Assembly: GCF_900156375.1 (NCBI RefSeq)
Contig: NZ_FTNK01000008.1
Span: forward strand, 186,001-250,000
Direction of reading: 5' to 3'
Length of the DNA stretch: 64,000 nt
Source of the DNA: Paenibacillus macquariensis
GTDB lineage: Bacteria > Bacillota > Bacilli > Paenibacillales > Paenibacillaceae
How positions within the stretch are numbered: the first letter of the stretch is position 1; the number at the start of each line of letters is the position of its first letter. The notes under the pieces were generated by a model. It did no database searches and was not told where the DNA came from. It saw only the letters and a program-made list of their open reading frames with translations. Positions 52,249-61,724 of the stretch are shown in pieces. Made by a program: the position numbers and the translations under genes.

Positions 52249-52261
52249 AGAGTTAGATAAT

Positions 52262-52654
52262 CTAATTATCCGTACCTTGACTCTGTTGTTTCAACAAGTC
52301 TCGAATTTCAGTTAGTAATACTTCTTCATTAGAAGGAGCTGGGGGCTCAGAAGGTTGCACCTCTTCTTTGCGTTTAAATTGGCTCAACAATTTAATAAAT
52401 AGGAAGATAGAGAAAGAGATAATAATGAAATCAATAACCGTTTGGATGAATAGGCCATATTTCAAAACGGCATCACCTAATGGAAGTTCCAATCCAGAAA
52501 AGTTCTTACCTCCCAGAAGTAAGCCAATCAATGGCATAAGTAGGTCATTAACCAAGGAAGTCACGATTTTTCCGAAGGCAGCTCCGATAATGACTGCAAC
52601 AGCAAGATCCATTACATTTCCTTTGAGCGCGAAAGCTTTAAATTCTTTTAACAC
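52262..52654 (-). CDS. mscL: Large-conductance mechanosensitive channel
   Basis: 130 residues. The pentameric channel opens under membrane stretch to release osmolytes on hypo-osmotic shock. The N-terminal amphipathic helix and TM1 read [31 protein letters not shown] (shown in the first 32 residues), with the glycine/alanine pore constriction. TM2 is around 65-90, followed by a charged RKEE segment and a C-terminal helix ([12 protein letters not shown]). Full family length. Rightmost gene of a leftward pair; the crystallin gene is 164 bases downstream across the long palindrome. Confidence 0.96.
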   Translation of the reverse strand: MLKEFKAFALKGNVMDLAVAVIIGAAFGKIVTSLVNDLLMPLIGLLLGGKNFSGLELPLGDAVLKYGLFIQTVIDFIIISFSIFLFIKLLSQFKRKEEVQPSEPPAPSNEEVLLTEIRDLLKQQSQGTDN

Positions 52655-53281
52655 GAATCATGTCACATCCCTTAATTTCTAAATATTCGAATGGATTATA
52701 TCAAAATTAGGGAGTTGCTACAAGAATAGGTTATAAAATAAAAGAGGATATGTTGCGTTCCAATAAAAAACCGTTAATGAATAATATGAGTGGCGGCGAA
52801 ATTATTATGTACGATATATGAGAAATAGATTGTTTCGGTAAAGTTGATAGGTTGGTTGAGATCATATGTCAGATAGAATTTAGATGTATAAATAGAATGC
52901 AGTGGGATATAAAGTTGGTTATTGAGAACTCCGTAATTGTCAGCGGTGCATATTCTCTGAACGTAGGAATTAATTCAGAATGTGAGCTATATACTAATAG
53001 AAAATAAGTGTTGTTTTATGACTAAGCAAAAAAGATGCAGAGAAAATTTCAATTATTTCCTGGAATTCTATTAATTAAATTTATGGTATACTAATTTCTG
53101 CATGTCATTGCCTAGAACCGTGATAGAAATCTGATTACTAATTGTGGTTATGACTGCTCGCTCAGACGTTATGTCTAGCGGGCCTTATTCTTGTCTAGAT
53201 TTACAAAGGCTATATATTCGTTCATGAATTGTGTGATTAATGACTAAATGAATGAATCCCTACAGAAGGAGGGGAATCTTG
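52655..53281 (+). promoter_or_regulatory. 627-bp intergenic region with extended -10 promoter and structured leader of the methionine-type transporter
   Basis: No gene supported. A TG-x-TATACT extended -10 lies at 53084-53092, giving a leader of about 180 bases. The leader holds a hairpin, GCTCGCTCAGAC / GTCTAGCGGGC, near 53157-53184, but no SAM-I riboswitch core or T-box sequence was recognised. The first 400 bases show nothing else. Confidence 0.4.
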
Positions 53282-54043
53282 ATGATCTCATTACATCAAG
53301 TGAGTAAGACGTATGTTACATCGAACAGTCGTTTCCAAGCGGTTGATGCGGTATCACTCGAAGTGGGAGCGGGAGAGATACATGGCATCATCGGAAGCAG
53401 TGGTGCGGGGAAATCAACGCTCTTGAGAATGATCAATCTGTTGGAAAGACCAGACGAGGGTACGGTTATCGTAGATGGGAATGATCTAACTTCCATGACG
53501 GATAAGCACCTTCGGGAAGCTCGCAGATCGATGGGAATGATCTTTCAGTCTTTCAATCTGGTTAACAATCGAACGGTAAGTGGTAATGTCGCAATGCCGC
53601 TTGAAATGGCAGGGTTAGGGAAGAAAGAGCGTGCAGAGAGAGTTCGAGAATACTTAGACTTTATGGGGATTGCGGATAAGGCAGAGGAATATCCATCCCG
53701 ATTAAGCGGAGGGCAACAACAACGAGTTGCTATCGCTAGAGCGCTTGTGAATCATCCGAAGGTATTATTGTGTGACGAGCCGACATCTTCCTTAGATCCA
53801 CAGACGACAGTAGGTATCCTCGATGTGTTGAAGCATATTAATCGTACTTTTGGCGTTACGGTCGTTATCGTAACTCATGAAATGAATGTGGTGACTAACA
53901 TGTGCACGACGGTATCGATGATGGAGAATGGTGGTTTGATCAACACGTTCAAAGCGGAACAGGGGAATACCATTTCGTCTGAGGACATATCCAGAATAAC
54001 TGTGGGACTGTCACGCGATAAAGTGAGGGACACTCATGGTTGA
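53282..54043 (+). CDS. metN: Methionine-type ABC importer ATPase lacking the C-terminal NIL domain
   Basis: 253 residues from ATG 53282, which follows AAGGAGGGG; a longer frame from 53252 is unsupported. Motifs: Walker A GSSGAGKST, signature LSGGQQQR, Walker B VLLCDEPTSSLD, His VIVTHEMNVVTNM. It resembles MetN in the ATPase part, yet typical MetN is about 340 residues with a C-terminal NIL/ACT-like domain that binds methionine and shuts down import. Here only about ten residues follow the ATPase before the overlapping metI start. It should therefore lack trans-inhibition. Substrate: methionine or a related sulfur amino acid. Confidence 0.85.
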   Translation: MISLHQVSKTYVTSNSRFQAVDAVSLEVGAGEIHGIIGSSGAGKSTLLRMINLLERPDEGTVIVDGNDLTSMTDKHLREARRSMGMIFQSFNLVNNRTVSGNVAMPLEMAGLGKKERAERVREYLDFMGIADKAEEYPSRLSGGQQQRVAIARALVNHPKVLLCDEPTSSLDPQTTVGILDVLKHINRTFGVTVVIVTHEMNVVTNMCTTVSMMENGGLINTFKAEQGNTISSEDISRITVGLSRDKVRDTHG

Positions 54044-54698
54044 CTCTATTATGCAATACCAGTCTGAGATATGGCATGCGATCGGTGAGACGTTTACCAT
54101 GGTAGGCATTTCGATTATTGCGGCCATAGCGTTGGGTCTTCCGGTTGGAACATTATTATATTTGAGTGGCAAAGGACAATTATTTGAGAATCGCGTCTTG
54201 TTCGCTGTGATGAATATACTTGTTAACGTTGTTCGGTCATTTCCATTTCTGCTACTCGTAGTCTTCTTGATTCCATTTACGCGATTCGTCGTAGGCACAG
54301 CCTTAGGCACGCTTGCAGCCTCGGTACCCTTATCCATCATGGCAATTGCCTATTACGCCAGATTAGTGGAGCAGTCCCTCTTAGAGGTTCCCAAAGGCGT
54401 TACAGAAGCGGCCTCGTCGATGGGGGCATCGACATTACAATTGATCGTCAAATTTCTGTATGTGGAAGCACGTTCAGGTCTTATGTTAGGATTGACCACG
54501 TCTACGATTAGTTTCATTTCTTATTCAACCGTGATGGGAATCGTAGGTGGGGGTGGAATTGGTGATTTCGCTATCCGTTATGGATATCAGAGGTTCGAGA
54601 CGGAAATCATGATATTTACGATTATCATCATGCTCATTCTGGTGCAGACGATCCAGTATACGGGTAGCTTTATGGCGAGGGTATTAGATAAAAGATAA
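54036..54698 (+). CDS. metI: Methionine-type ABC importer permease
   Basis: 220 residues with five membrane segments, overlapping metN by eight bases. The ATPase-contact loop reads TEAASSMGASTLQLIVKFLY-type (EAA motif with G, about 125-145). MetI-typical blocks are NVVRSFPFLLLVVFLIPFTR near 67 and STVMGIVGGGGIGDFAIRYGYQRFE near 168. It forms the pore with MetN dimers and receives substrate from MetQ. Full family length. Confidence 0.92.
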   Translation: MVDSIMQYQSEIWHAIGETFTMVGISIIAAIALGLPVGTLLYLSGKGQLFENRVLFAVMNILVNVVRSFPFLLLVVFLIPFTRFVVGTALGTLAASVPLSIMAIAYYARLVEQSLLEVPKGVTEAASSMGASTLQLIVKFLYVEARSGLMLGLTTSTISFISYSTVMGIVGGGGIGDFAIRYGYQRFETEIMIFTIIIMLILVQTIQYTGSFMARVLDKR

Positions 54699-54724
54699 GC
54701 AAATAGACAACGGAGGTAATTCAG

Positions 54725-55552
54725 ATGAAAAGAAACAAACAAATGATGATCATTACAATGGTCGTATTCATGCTAGTGATTGCTGGATGCGGACAGAACA
54801 AGAACAAAGCAGAGGTAAGCACAACAAAAGAAGTGACATTGAAAGTAGCTACGCTGATCCCGCCTATGACAGAGGTATTAGATATCGTGAAGCCAATGTT
54901 GAAGGAAGATGGCATTAATCTAGAAATCGTCGTGCTTACAGATAACGTTCAACCTAACAATGCTTTAGCCAATAAGGAAGTTGACGCTAACTTTTTTCAG
55001 CATGTTCCCTATATGAACCAGTACAATGAGGCTAATGGTAGTGAACTTGTAGCTGTGCAGCCCATCTATAACGCCATTTATGGTGCATACTCCAAGAAAT
55101 ATAAGAAGATCGAGGATCTACCTGTTGGAGCAACGATTGCGATGGCAAATGACCCTTCAAATATCGGACGTTCACTCGTTATGTTTGAAAAGGGTGGCTT
55201 GATCAAGCTAACTGAAGGCGTGGGTATCAAGGCAACACAAGCAGACATTATCGAGAATAAGAAGAATTTCAAATTCAAAGAAGTTGATTTGTTAATGTTG
55301 GCACGTACGATAGATGATGTAGATCTTGTTGCCATGACGCCAGCGTATGCTAAGCCACTTAATTTGACACCTAAGAAGGATGCTTTGATTACTGAAGGTG
55401 ATGATTCTGATTTCGTTATTACGTTAGTAGCGCGTAAAGATAACGTGGATTCAGAACCAATTAAGAAGTTAGCAAAGAGAATGACAAGTCCTGAAGTGAA
55501 ACAATTCTTCAAGGATAACTACGATGAAATTGCGGTGCCTGCATTTGAATAA
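54725..55552 (+). CDS. metQ: Methionine-binding lipoprotein
   Basis: 275 residues. A lipoprotein signal with lipobox LVIAGC (Cys about 21) anchors it to the outer face of the membrane. The NlpA/MetQ fold is shown by LTDNVQPNNALANKEVDANF followed by FQHVPYM (about 77-102), ATIAMANDPSNIGRSL, and the late DSDFVITLVARKDN. It captures methionine (or an analogue such as methionine sulfoxide or D-methionine) for MetNI. Twenty-six bases after metI with GGAGG before the ATG; the operon ends at a very strong terminator. Confidence 0.93.
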   Translation: MKRNKQMMIITMVVFMLVIAGCGQNKNKAEVSTTKEVTLKVATLIPPMTEVLDIVKPMLKEDGINLEIVVLTDNVQPNNALANKEVDANFFQHVPYMNQYNEANGSELVAVQPIYNAIYGAYSKKYKKIEDLPVGATIAMANDPSNIGRSLVMFEKGGLIKLTEGVGIKATQADIIENKKNFKFKEVDLLMLARTIDDVDLVAMTPAYAKPLNLTPKKDALITEGDDSDFVITLVARKDNVDSEPIKKLAKRMTSPEVKQFFKDNYDEIAVPAFE

Positions 55553-55601
55553 TTGTTCGCGCTCATGTGAGCATAGAAATTTATAGTATCGCGATATAAG
55601 A

Positions 55602-55658
55602 AAAAAAGCGGCTATTCCGTCAGTAGAGAAATCTACTATGGAATAGCCGCTTTTTTTT
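55602..55658. terminator. Strong bidirectional terminator between metQ (+) and katA (-)
   Basis: AAAAAAGCGGCTATTCC pairs with GGAATAGCCGCTTTTTT, with an inner AGTAGA/TCTACT stem. A run left, T run right. Confidence 0.95.
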
Positions 55659-55681
55659 AGTTAACGTATGAGTGCTGTAAC

Positions 55682-57133
55682 TTACACTTCTGGTACGTAC
55701 AATCCAAGTCCATCCGCTACGCGCTGTCCATACTCTGGATCCGCTTTATAGAAGTGAGCGATTTGACGAAGCTTAATCTCGTCTTTATCTACAGGTGTCA
55801 TGGCACCAACAATGTTCTGAACGAGACGAGTACGTTCATCTTTACTCAACAGACGATACAAGTCCCCGGCTTGCGAGTAATGATCAGCTTCATCATAGGC
55901 AACGCTATCTGCTTGACCGGATACTTCAAAGGCTACAGGTTGATGTTTAGGTGATTCTGTAGCACCACCGTAGCTATTCGGTTCATAATACACAGAACTT
56001 CCGCCATTGTTATCGGGACGCATGAGCCCATCACGTTGATTATTGTTTACTTTCGCAGCATGCGGGCAGTTGATAGGCAATGCATTATGATTCGCTCCCA
56101 CGCGATAACGATGAGCATCTCCGTATGCGAACAGGCGACCTTGAAGCATTTTATCTGGAGAAGCCTCTACACCCGGTACGAATGAGCCTGGAGAGAATGT
56201 CGCTTGTTCAACTTCAGCGAAATAGTTGTCAGGGTTACGATCGAGAACCATCCGACCTACTTCGATAAGTGGATAGTCTTTCTGGGACCAGACTTTTGTA
56301 ACATCGAATGGATCGAAACGATACGTATTCGCATCTGCTAGTGGCATAATTTGAACATGTAGCTTCCAGACTGGGAAATCACCTTGGTCTATGGCATTGA
56401 ATAAATCCTCTGTATGGTAATCAGGATTATCCGCAGCAAGCTTCGCAGCAAGCTCAGTGTCTAGGTTCTGGATACCTTGTTCTGTCTTGAAGTGATATTT
56501 CACCCATACCGCTTGACCTTCAGCGTTAACCCACTTAAACGTATGACTTCCGAATCCGTGCATATGTCTTAGTGTTGCTGGGATACCACGATCGGACATA
56601 AGAATCGATACTTGGTGCAAAGACTCAGGAGACAAAGACCAGAAATCCCATACGGCATTTGGACTTTTCAGATGTGTCTGTGGATGACGTTTCTGCGTAT
56701 GAATGAAGTCAGGGAATTTAATAGCGTCACGGATGAAGAATACGGGTGTGTTGTTACCCACCAAGTCATAGTTACCTTCTTCTGTGTAGAATTTCAGAGC
56801 GAAACCCCGTGGGTCACGTACCGTATCAGAAGAACCAAGTTCACCGGCAACGGTGGAGAAACGAGCAAACATCGGAGTACGTTTTCCTACTGAATTAAGA
56901 AATGCTGCTTTCGTATATTTAGATAAGTCATTCGTAACCTCGAAGTAACCGTGAGCTCCTGCACCTTTGGCATGAACAACACGTTCTGGAACACGTTCTC
57001 TATTGAAATGCGCTAATTTCTCTAGGAGATGCACATCTTGAATTAATACGGGACCACGCGGACCTGCTGTCAATGAGTTCTGGTTATCTCCTACTGGAGC
57101 GCCCCAACTGGTTGTAAGATTATTGTTAGTCAT
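55682..57133 (-). CDS. katA: Heme catalase (clade 3, KatA type)
   Basis: 483 residues, the length of B. subtilis KatA. Converts hydrogen peroxide to water and oxygen. The catalytic His lies in [12 protein letters not shown] (about 56-61 region), the Asn in [12 protein letters not shown] (about 128-139), and the heme-ligand Tyr in [14 protein letters not shown] (about 333-346). Cytoplasmic. GAGGTG precedes the ATG. A PerR box lies 123 bases upstream, so peroxide induction is likely. Monocistronic; terminator shared with metQ. Confidence 0.96.
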   Translation of the reverse strand: MTNNNLTTSWGAPVGDNQNSLTAGPRGPVLIQDVHLLEKLAHFNRERVPERVVHAKGAGAHGYFEVTNDLSKYTKAAFLNSVGKRTPMFARFSTVAGELGSSDTVRDPRGFALKFYTEEGNYDLVGNNTPVFFIRDAIKFPDFIHTQKRHPQTHLKSPNAVWDFWSLSPESLHQVSILMSDRGIPATLRHMHGFGSHTFKWVNAEGQAVWVKYHFKTEQGIQNLDTELAAKLAADNPDYHTEDLFNAIDQGDFPVWKLHVQIMPLADANTYRFDPFDVTKVWSQKDYPLIEVGRMVLDRNPDNYFAEVEQATFSPGSFVPGVEASPDKMLQGRLFAYGDAHRYRVGANHNALPINCPHAAKVNNNQRDGLMRPDNNGGSSVYYEPNSYGGATESPKHQPVAFEVSGQADSVAYDEADHYSQAGDLYRLLSKDERTRLVQNIVGAMTPVDKDEIKLRQIAHFYKADPEYGQRVADGLGLYVPEV

Positions 57134-57255
57134 AATAATAGAATCACCTCATAGGATAGTTTATAAAAGCTTGGATTGTTAACGCCGGTCACGTAGGCTT
57201 AAACAATCTTTCATATCTATATGATAACAACTTTCAGAATATAATCAATACTTTT

Positions 57256-57270
57256 TTATAATAATTCTAA
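57256..57270. promoter_or_regulatory. PerR box upstream of katA
   Basis: TTATAATAATTCTAA matches the PerR consensus TTATAATNATTATAA at all but one position. On the minus strand it is followed by TTGATT and, 16 bases on, TATCAT, a plausible promoter. The peroxide-sensing repressor PerR controls katA in Bacilli. Confidence 0.7.
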
Positions 57271-57305
57271 ATAAGGATTACGTTATGTAGATTTTTGGTG
57301 TCTAT

Positions 57306-57347
57306 TAAAAAAAGAAAACCGTAAGACTCTTAAAGAGTCTTACGGTT
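57306..57347 (-). terminator. Terminator of the sugar porter gene
   Basis: AACCGTAAGACTCTT / AAGAGTCTTACGGTT stem; on the minus strand followed by a T-rich run. It overlaps the 3' end of the porter gene. Confidence 0.9.
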
Positions 57348-58724
57348 GTTTGGTGCTGTCCATAATAATTCAATTTCCTCCAACGTCTTACCTTTCGTCT
57401 CTGGAATAACACGCCAAGTGAAGAGGAATGTAATCAAGGACATGGCTCCGAAGATCCAGAACGTAATCCCAGGCCCGATAGATCCAAGCATCGGTGGGAA
57501 GGATTGCGATACGATATAATCAGCTACCCATAATGCCATGGAAGCAATGGCGGTAGCTTTACCACGAATTCGGTTAGGGAAGATCTCGGACATAATAACC
57601 CATACGACGGGTCCTAGCGATATTGCGAACGAAGCAACATATAGCAATATGAAGATCAGAATCCAAGGTCCTGAGGTATTGCCTGTTTGGAATGCAGCCC
57701 CGATGACGATCAGACAGATCATCATCGATCCTGAACCTACTAATAGGAGTGCTTTACGTCCAACTTTATCGATCAACCATATAGCTAGAATCGTGAATAA
57801 GAAATTGACCAACCCAACAAGAATCGTCTGGGTTAACGCAGTGTTGGTACCCGCACCTGTTGCTTTAAATATTTCTGGTGCATAATACATGACCGCGTTG
57901 ATTCCTGTAATCTGTTGTAGAACTGCGATTACAACACCAACGATGAGAGCCATGCGTAGTCCTGGTTTGAATAGTTGGCGGATCGATCCGCTTTCCTGCT
58001 CGAATGACTTCTTAATATCGACGACTTCTTTCTTCGCTAATGCTTCACCGTGTATACGAAGCAGAATAGGTAATGCCTCGGCCGGTCTTCCTTGCTTAAT
58101 CAACCATCTTGGGCTTTCAGGAACGAAGAATAGTAGAACTAGAAATAGTAATCCTGGAATGGCACCTACGCCGAACATCCAACGCCAAGCGGTGCTTATG
58201 CCCCAAGCAGCGTCTCCAGAATTCGTAATCCACAAGTTAACGAAATAAGTTAAGAATATACCGGTTACAGTGGCAAGCTGGTTCAATGCGACTAGACGAC
58301 CGCGATATTTAGCGGGCGCAATTTCGGCATTATAAAGTGGACATAGGGTAGAGGTAATCCCAATACCAAGGCCACCTATGATACGAGCAATAACATAAAG
58401 AGTGAACGTATCTGCGAGCCCAGAACCGAGGGATCCGATAATGAAAAGAATAGCTGCGGTGATTAGGATTTTTTTACGACCAAATTTATCGCTCAATACC
58501 CCTGAGAATGCAGCTCCGACAATACAACCAATAATTAGACTGGATACGGCCCAACCTACTTGTAGCTGACTTAAATGGAAATGTTCCTCCATAAAACCAA
58601 TGGCACCCGACACAACTGCTGTATCAAAACCAAATAATAATCCACCTAAAGCGGATACAATAGACACTAGAATAACAAATTTCATGCTAACGTGTTTATG
58701 TTCTTTCTCAATTATCCCATCCAA
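57330..58724 (-). CDS. Sugar porter family MFS transporter (sugar:H+ symporter)
   Basis: 464 residues with twelve membrane segments. Sugar-porter signatures in order: GGLLFGFDTAVVSGA (TM1), SDKFGRKK (loop 2-3), RIIGGLGIGI, PESPRWL (end of TM6), QQITGINAVMYYAPEIF (TM7, the sugar-contact motif of XylE/GLUT), DKVGRKA and PETKGKTLEEIE (end of TM12). Likely a pentose or hexose:proton symporter (AraE/XylE/GlcP-like). TTG start at 58724 with GAGAGGGG upstream. The three-gene sugar-sensing system at 58952-62719 lies directly upstream on the same strand and probably controls it; a palindrome at 58808-58821 is another candidate operator. Confidence 0.9.
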   Translation of the reverse strand: MDGIIEKEHKHVSMKFVILVSIVSALGGLLFGFDTAVVSGAIGFMEEHFHLSQLQVGWAVSSLIIGCIVGAAFSGVLSDKFGRKKILITAAILFIIGSLGSGLADTFTLYVIARIIGGLGIGITSTLCPLYNAEIAPAKYRGRLVALNQLATVTGIFLTYFVNLWITNSGDAAWGISTAWRWMFGVGAIPGLLFLVLLFFVPESPRWLIKQGRPAEALPILLRIHGEALAKKEVVDIKKSFEQESGSIRQLFKPGLRMALIVGVVIAVLQQITGINAVMYYAPEIFKATGAGTNTALTQTILVGLVNFLFTILAIWLIDKVGRKALLLVGSGSMMICLIVIGAAFQTGNTSGPWILIFILLYVASFAISLGPVVWVIMSEIFPNRIRGKATAIASMALWVADYIVSQSFPPMLGSIGPGITFWIFGAMSLITFLFTWRVIPETKGKTLEEIELLWTAPNNRKTL

Positions 58725-58807
58725 CGTATGTGACCCCTCTCTTAATACCTACAAATTACCCACAAATGATCCATTAAAAACGAACTCATTGTATCACGCG
58801 TAACCTG

Positions 58808-58821
58808 TGTTTACGGAAACA
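58808..58821. promoter_or_regulatory. Palindrome TGTTT-ACGG-AAACA upstream of the sugar porter
   Basis: Five-base perfect arms, 84 bases before the porter start. The shape suits a LacI-family operator but it does not match the cre consensus well. It could also be a half-site array for the AraC-type response regulator; not decidable by eye. Confidence 0.35.
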
Positions 58822-58951
58822 AATCCCTTCACTTATCTGTGTTTTTCCCGCATTTAATTCAGGCTATCCATTTAGGAGCTTTTTATAATGAAGAACTAGC
58901 ACAAATGGGTCTCAAGAACACAAAAAAGTCCATGTTCAAGGACATGGACTT

Positions 58952-60298
58952 TTACGATTTGGTCTGACTACGGAATTCACTTGCTGTGATTCCGGTAACC
59001 TTTTTAAATACACGGCTGAAATAATTGGGATCGTTGTAACCTACCTTGTAGCATACTTCCTTGAGGCTTAAATGCTCTGAGCTCATGAGAATTTTGGCAG
59101 TATCGATCCGTATTTTGGTTACATAGTCAATAAATGTGCTGCCTGTTTGTTGCTTGAATATTTTGCTGAAATAGTGGGCGTTGAGATGGACGAAATCCGC
59201 GACTTCTTCAAGAGATAAATCCTCTGTAAACCTTTCTTGTATGTATCCCTGAGCTCTGTCGAGGACGGTCAACGTTTGTTTCTCACGTTCTTCCCGAATC
59301 TGGTGTAAGGCGGATATGACATAGGATCTATGCCCCGATTCAATATCGAAGGACAGGCCCTCTGATTCGTTGAGAGGATGGGCAACGCCATGCTTCAGTT
59401 CGTCGAAGTGGCACACGTTACCATGATGGTCGTCGTAAGTAGAAGCAAATACGGCTTCGAAATAAGATTTGCGAAACCCTTGCGCTCTACTTCCAAGGGT
59501 TCCAATGCCGATGGACACGTTACTTTGAAGCTGACGTTCGCTTAAGCTAGCAAGTTTCTCTCCGAACCGTTTGGTCTCGTCTTTCCATAGATCTTCCGAA
59601 ATACGAGGATCTTTTCCTAAGAAAATGGCCATATGACGTTCGATTAAAGAACTTACGATACAACTCGCTTCACTAGTTTTGGCGAACCCCCGGATGATAT
59701 CGTATATTTTCTGCTGCGTGAGAGAGTCAGTATGCTCTGGGAAGGCGACGACAATGGCACACCCTTGCTCGAGAGAGAAATCGAGCCACTCCGATAACTG
59801 TTCGGCGTTTGCGTCCAAGGTCTGATCGACCATGAACATGAAGGAGAGTTCATTCTCCACCAACGGTAATAACTGCGATAATTTATGCTTGAGTGCTAGC
59901 TCATCATTGCGTCTTTTTTTCTCTTGTTTCAGTTCTAAGATGAGATCTTCGAGCACGCTAACGATTTGTTCACGTTTTGCAGGCTTCAGAAGGTATTCCT
60001 TTACACCAAGCGATAGCGCCTCTTTGGCATAAGCAAAATAATCGTAGGCTGTAACTAAGACGAACTTGGTATCAGGCAGCTGCTCTTTAATCTCCCTGAT
60101 GGCAGTCAAGCCTTGGATACCCGGCATATTGATATCCATCATCACGATATGCGGTCGATGTTCTTCCGCTCGTTCAATGGCCGTTCGACCATTATCGGCA
60201 TGAATCACCTGAAACGTATCTGGCATCATACGCTGAATAATCCATTCGAGTCCTTCACGTTCTAATGCTTCATCATCTGCGATCAATATCCGATACAT
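58952..60298 (-). CDS. AraC-type response regulator (YesN-like) of a sugar-sensing system
   Basis: 448 residues. Receiver domain 1-125 with phospho-acceptor Asp in IVMMDINMPGIQG (about 55) and the conserved Lys in LLKPAK (about 105). A central linker domain (about 150-330) is typical of the family. The C-terminal AraC double helix-turn-helix (345-448) reads LSLEEVADFVHLNAHYFSKI and LKEVCYKVGYNDPNYFSRVFKKVTGITASEF. AGGAGG precedes ATG 60298, and the gene overlaps the kinase gene by 26 bases. Likely target: the adjacent sugar porter. Confidence 0.92.
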   Translation of the reverse strand: MYRILIADDEALEREGLEWIIQRMMPDTFQVIHADNGRTAIERAEEHRPHIVMMDINMPGIQGLTAIREIKEQLPDTKFVLVTAYDYFAYAKEALSLGVKEYLLKPAKREQIVSVLEDLILELKQEKKRRNDELALKHKLSQLLPLVENELSFMFMVDQTLDANAEQLSEWLDFSLEQGCAIVVAFPEHTDSLTQQKIYDIIRGFAKTSEASCIVSSLIERHMAIFLGKDPRISEDLWKDETKRFGEKLASLSERQLQSNVSIGIGTLGSRAQGFRKSYFEAVFASTYDDHHGNVCHFDELKHGVAHPLNESEGLSFDIESGHRSYVISALHQIREEREKQTLTVLDRAQGYIQERFTEDLSLEEVADFVHLNAHYFSKIFKQQTGSTFIDYVTKIRIDTAKILMSSEHLSLKEVCYKVGYNDPNYFSRVFKKVTGITASEFRSQTKS

Positions 60299-61724
60299 GA
60301 TGGAGTTCTTCCTCCTTTCTAGGGGGAATTAGGATGGTAATGATTGTTCCTTGCCTTGGTGCGCTATGAATATTCACAAGACTCTCTTGTCCATAGAATA
60401 ACTGTAGGCGCTTGAATACGTTTCTGGTACCAAGACCTGTAGAATGTTCCTTCTGTAGTCCAGTTTCCATCTGAAGTAAAGACTGCCTTGTAATTTCACT
60501 CATTCCGATGCCATTGTCTGATAACGTAACAAGCACACCCTCTGGAACTTTACCTATCTCCAGACGGATCAGAGCTCCTTGCTCCATTCCTTGAATGCCA
60601 TGCATGAAAGAATTCTCAACGATAGGTTGAAGGGTTAATGCAGGGATCGCTACGTGTAATGTCGATTCATCAATGTCTAACTCGAATGAAATACGATCTC
60701 TAAAGCGAGCTTGCTGAATCGTGAAATATTCTTGTACCATGGCTACCTCATCTTGTAGTGTCACGGGCTGGTCTAAATTCCGCAGATTATAGCGTAGAAG
60801 ATTCGACATGGATACGATGAGATCGCTTGTCTTCTCGGCACCTTCGAGTAATGCCAATCTAGACAGAACATTTAATGTGTTAAAAAGAAAGTGTGGATTC
60901 ATCTGATTCTGTAATGCTTGTAACTCCAATTCTTTCAGTAATTTCTCTTGTTCTATATTTGCTTTATCCTTCTCGATAAACACCAATAGATCACTCGTCA
61001 TTTGCTCAAAGGCACCTGACAATATACCAAGCTCATCATGAGATCGTGTGGTAAGAGGTTGTACATGCAGATCACCTTTCGAGATCCTTCTCGCCATGCC
61101 GACAAGCTGACTGACCGGAATGGTGATGCTTCGTGAGATCCAATAGGCGAGGACAATACTTAACAGTGTATTGATAACAAAGATAGCCGAACTTAAAGTA
61201 TTCATTCGTGTATTCTCTTGTTGGATTTCTCGATAAATGGGTTGATAGAAGCTAATCTCTGCATCAACAAGTGCTTGCGCTTCCGCACGAATAAATCCTG
61301 TTGTTTGCTCTGCATCCTCGTAGTGTGCAAATGCAATGCGAGGTGTTTGTGCTTCGCTTGCTGCAATGGAAGCTTGTATCTGTTCCATAAGTGTCTCCAG
61401 CATATGGACATAACTTGTCATATCTGAAGGTGCAAGTGAGGGACTCGTCATACTCGAAAGAATAGCACGAAGTTGCGCTAAGTTGTTCTGCTCTTGTTCA
61501 AGTTCATTAACGTTACTATCTTCAGTATGGATCATTTCACGATAAAGCAACCTAAGGTTAAGCTCTGCACTCTGGGAGGATTGCTTATACATGAGTATTC
61601 GTTCCATCATAATATCGTAGCTTTGTTGAACTGTTTTTCCACTTTCAAATAGAAAGAAGGTGACTGAATTGACGAGAAGGACTAATAATGGAATAAAGAG
61701 GAGCAACTTTTTACGAATTGTCAT
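60273..61724 (-). CDS. Sensor histidine kinase (YesM/LytS-like) of the sugar-sensing system
   Basis: 483 residues. TM1 about 8-26; extracellular sensor about 30-175; TM2 about 176-200; HAMP (about 200-255: SRSITIPVSQLVGMARRISK). His kinase block LQNQMNPHFLFNTLNVLSRL with the phospho-acceptor His in NPHFLFN (about 278-284), then the ATPase part (LQPIVENSFMHGI, DNGIGM, GTGLGTRN-like STGLGTRNVFKRL). ATG 61724 overlaps the stop of the upstream sugar-binding gene as ATGA; the TTG at 61730 is a weaker choice. Together with that protein it should sense an external sugar. Confidence 0.92.
   Translation of the reverse strand: MTIRKKLLLFIPLLVLLVNSVTFFLFESGKTVQQSYDIMMERILMYKQSSQSAELNLRLLYREMIHTEDSNVNELEQEQNNLAQLRAILSSMTSPSLAPSDMTSYVHMLETLMEQIQASIAASEAQTPRIAFAHYEDAEQTTGFIRAEAQALVDAEISFYQPIYREIQQENTRMNTLSSAIFVINTLLSIVLAYWISRSITIPVSQLVGMARRISKGDLHVQPLTTRSHDELGILSGAFEQMTSDLLVFIEKDKANIEQEKLLKELELQALQNQMNPHFLFNTLNVLSRLALLEGAEKTSDLIVSMSNLLRYNLRNLDQPVTLQDEVAMVQEYFTIQQARFRDRISFELDIDESTLHVAIPALTLQPIVENSFMHGIQGMEQGALIRLEIGKVPEGVLVTLSDNGIGMSEITRQSLLQMETGLQKEHSTGLGTRNVFKRLQLFYGQESLVNIHSAPRQGTIITILIPPRKEEELHHVSDIDRR

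Noticed and set aside
53100-53281. SAM-I riboswitch or T-box before the methionine-type importer
   Set aside because: Neither the conserved SAM-I core nor the T-box TGGNACC sequence could be found by eye.
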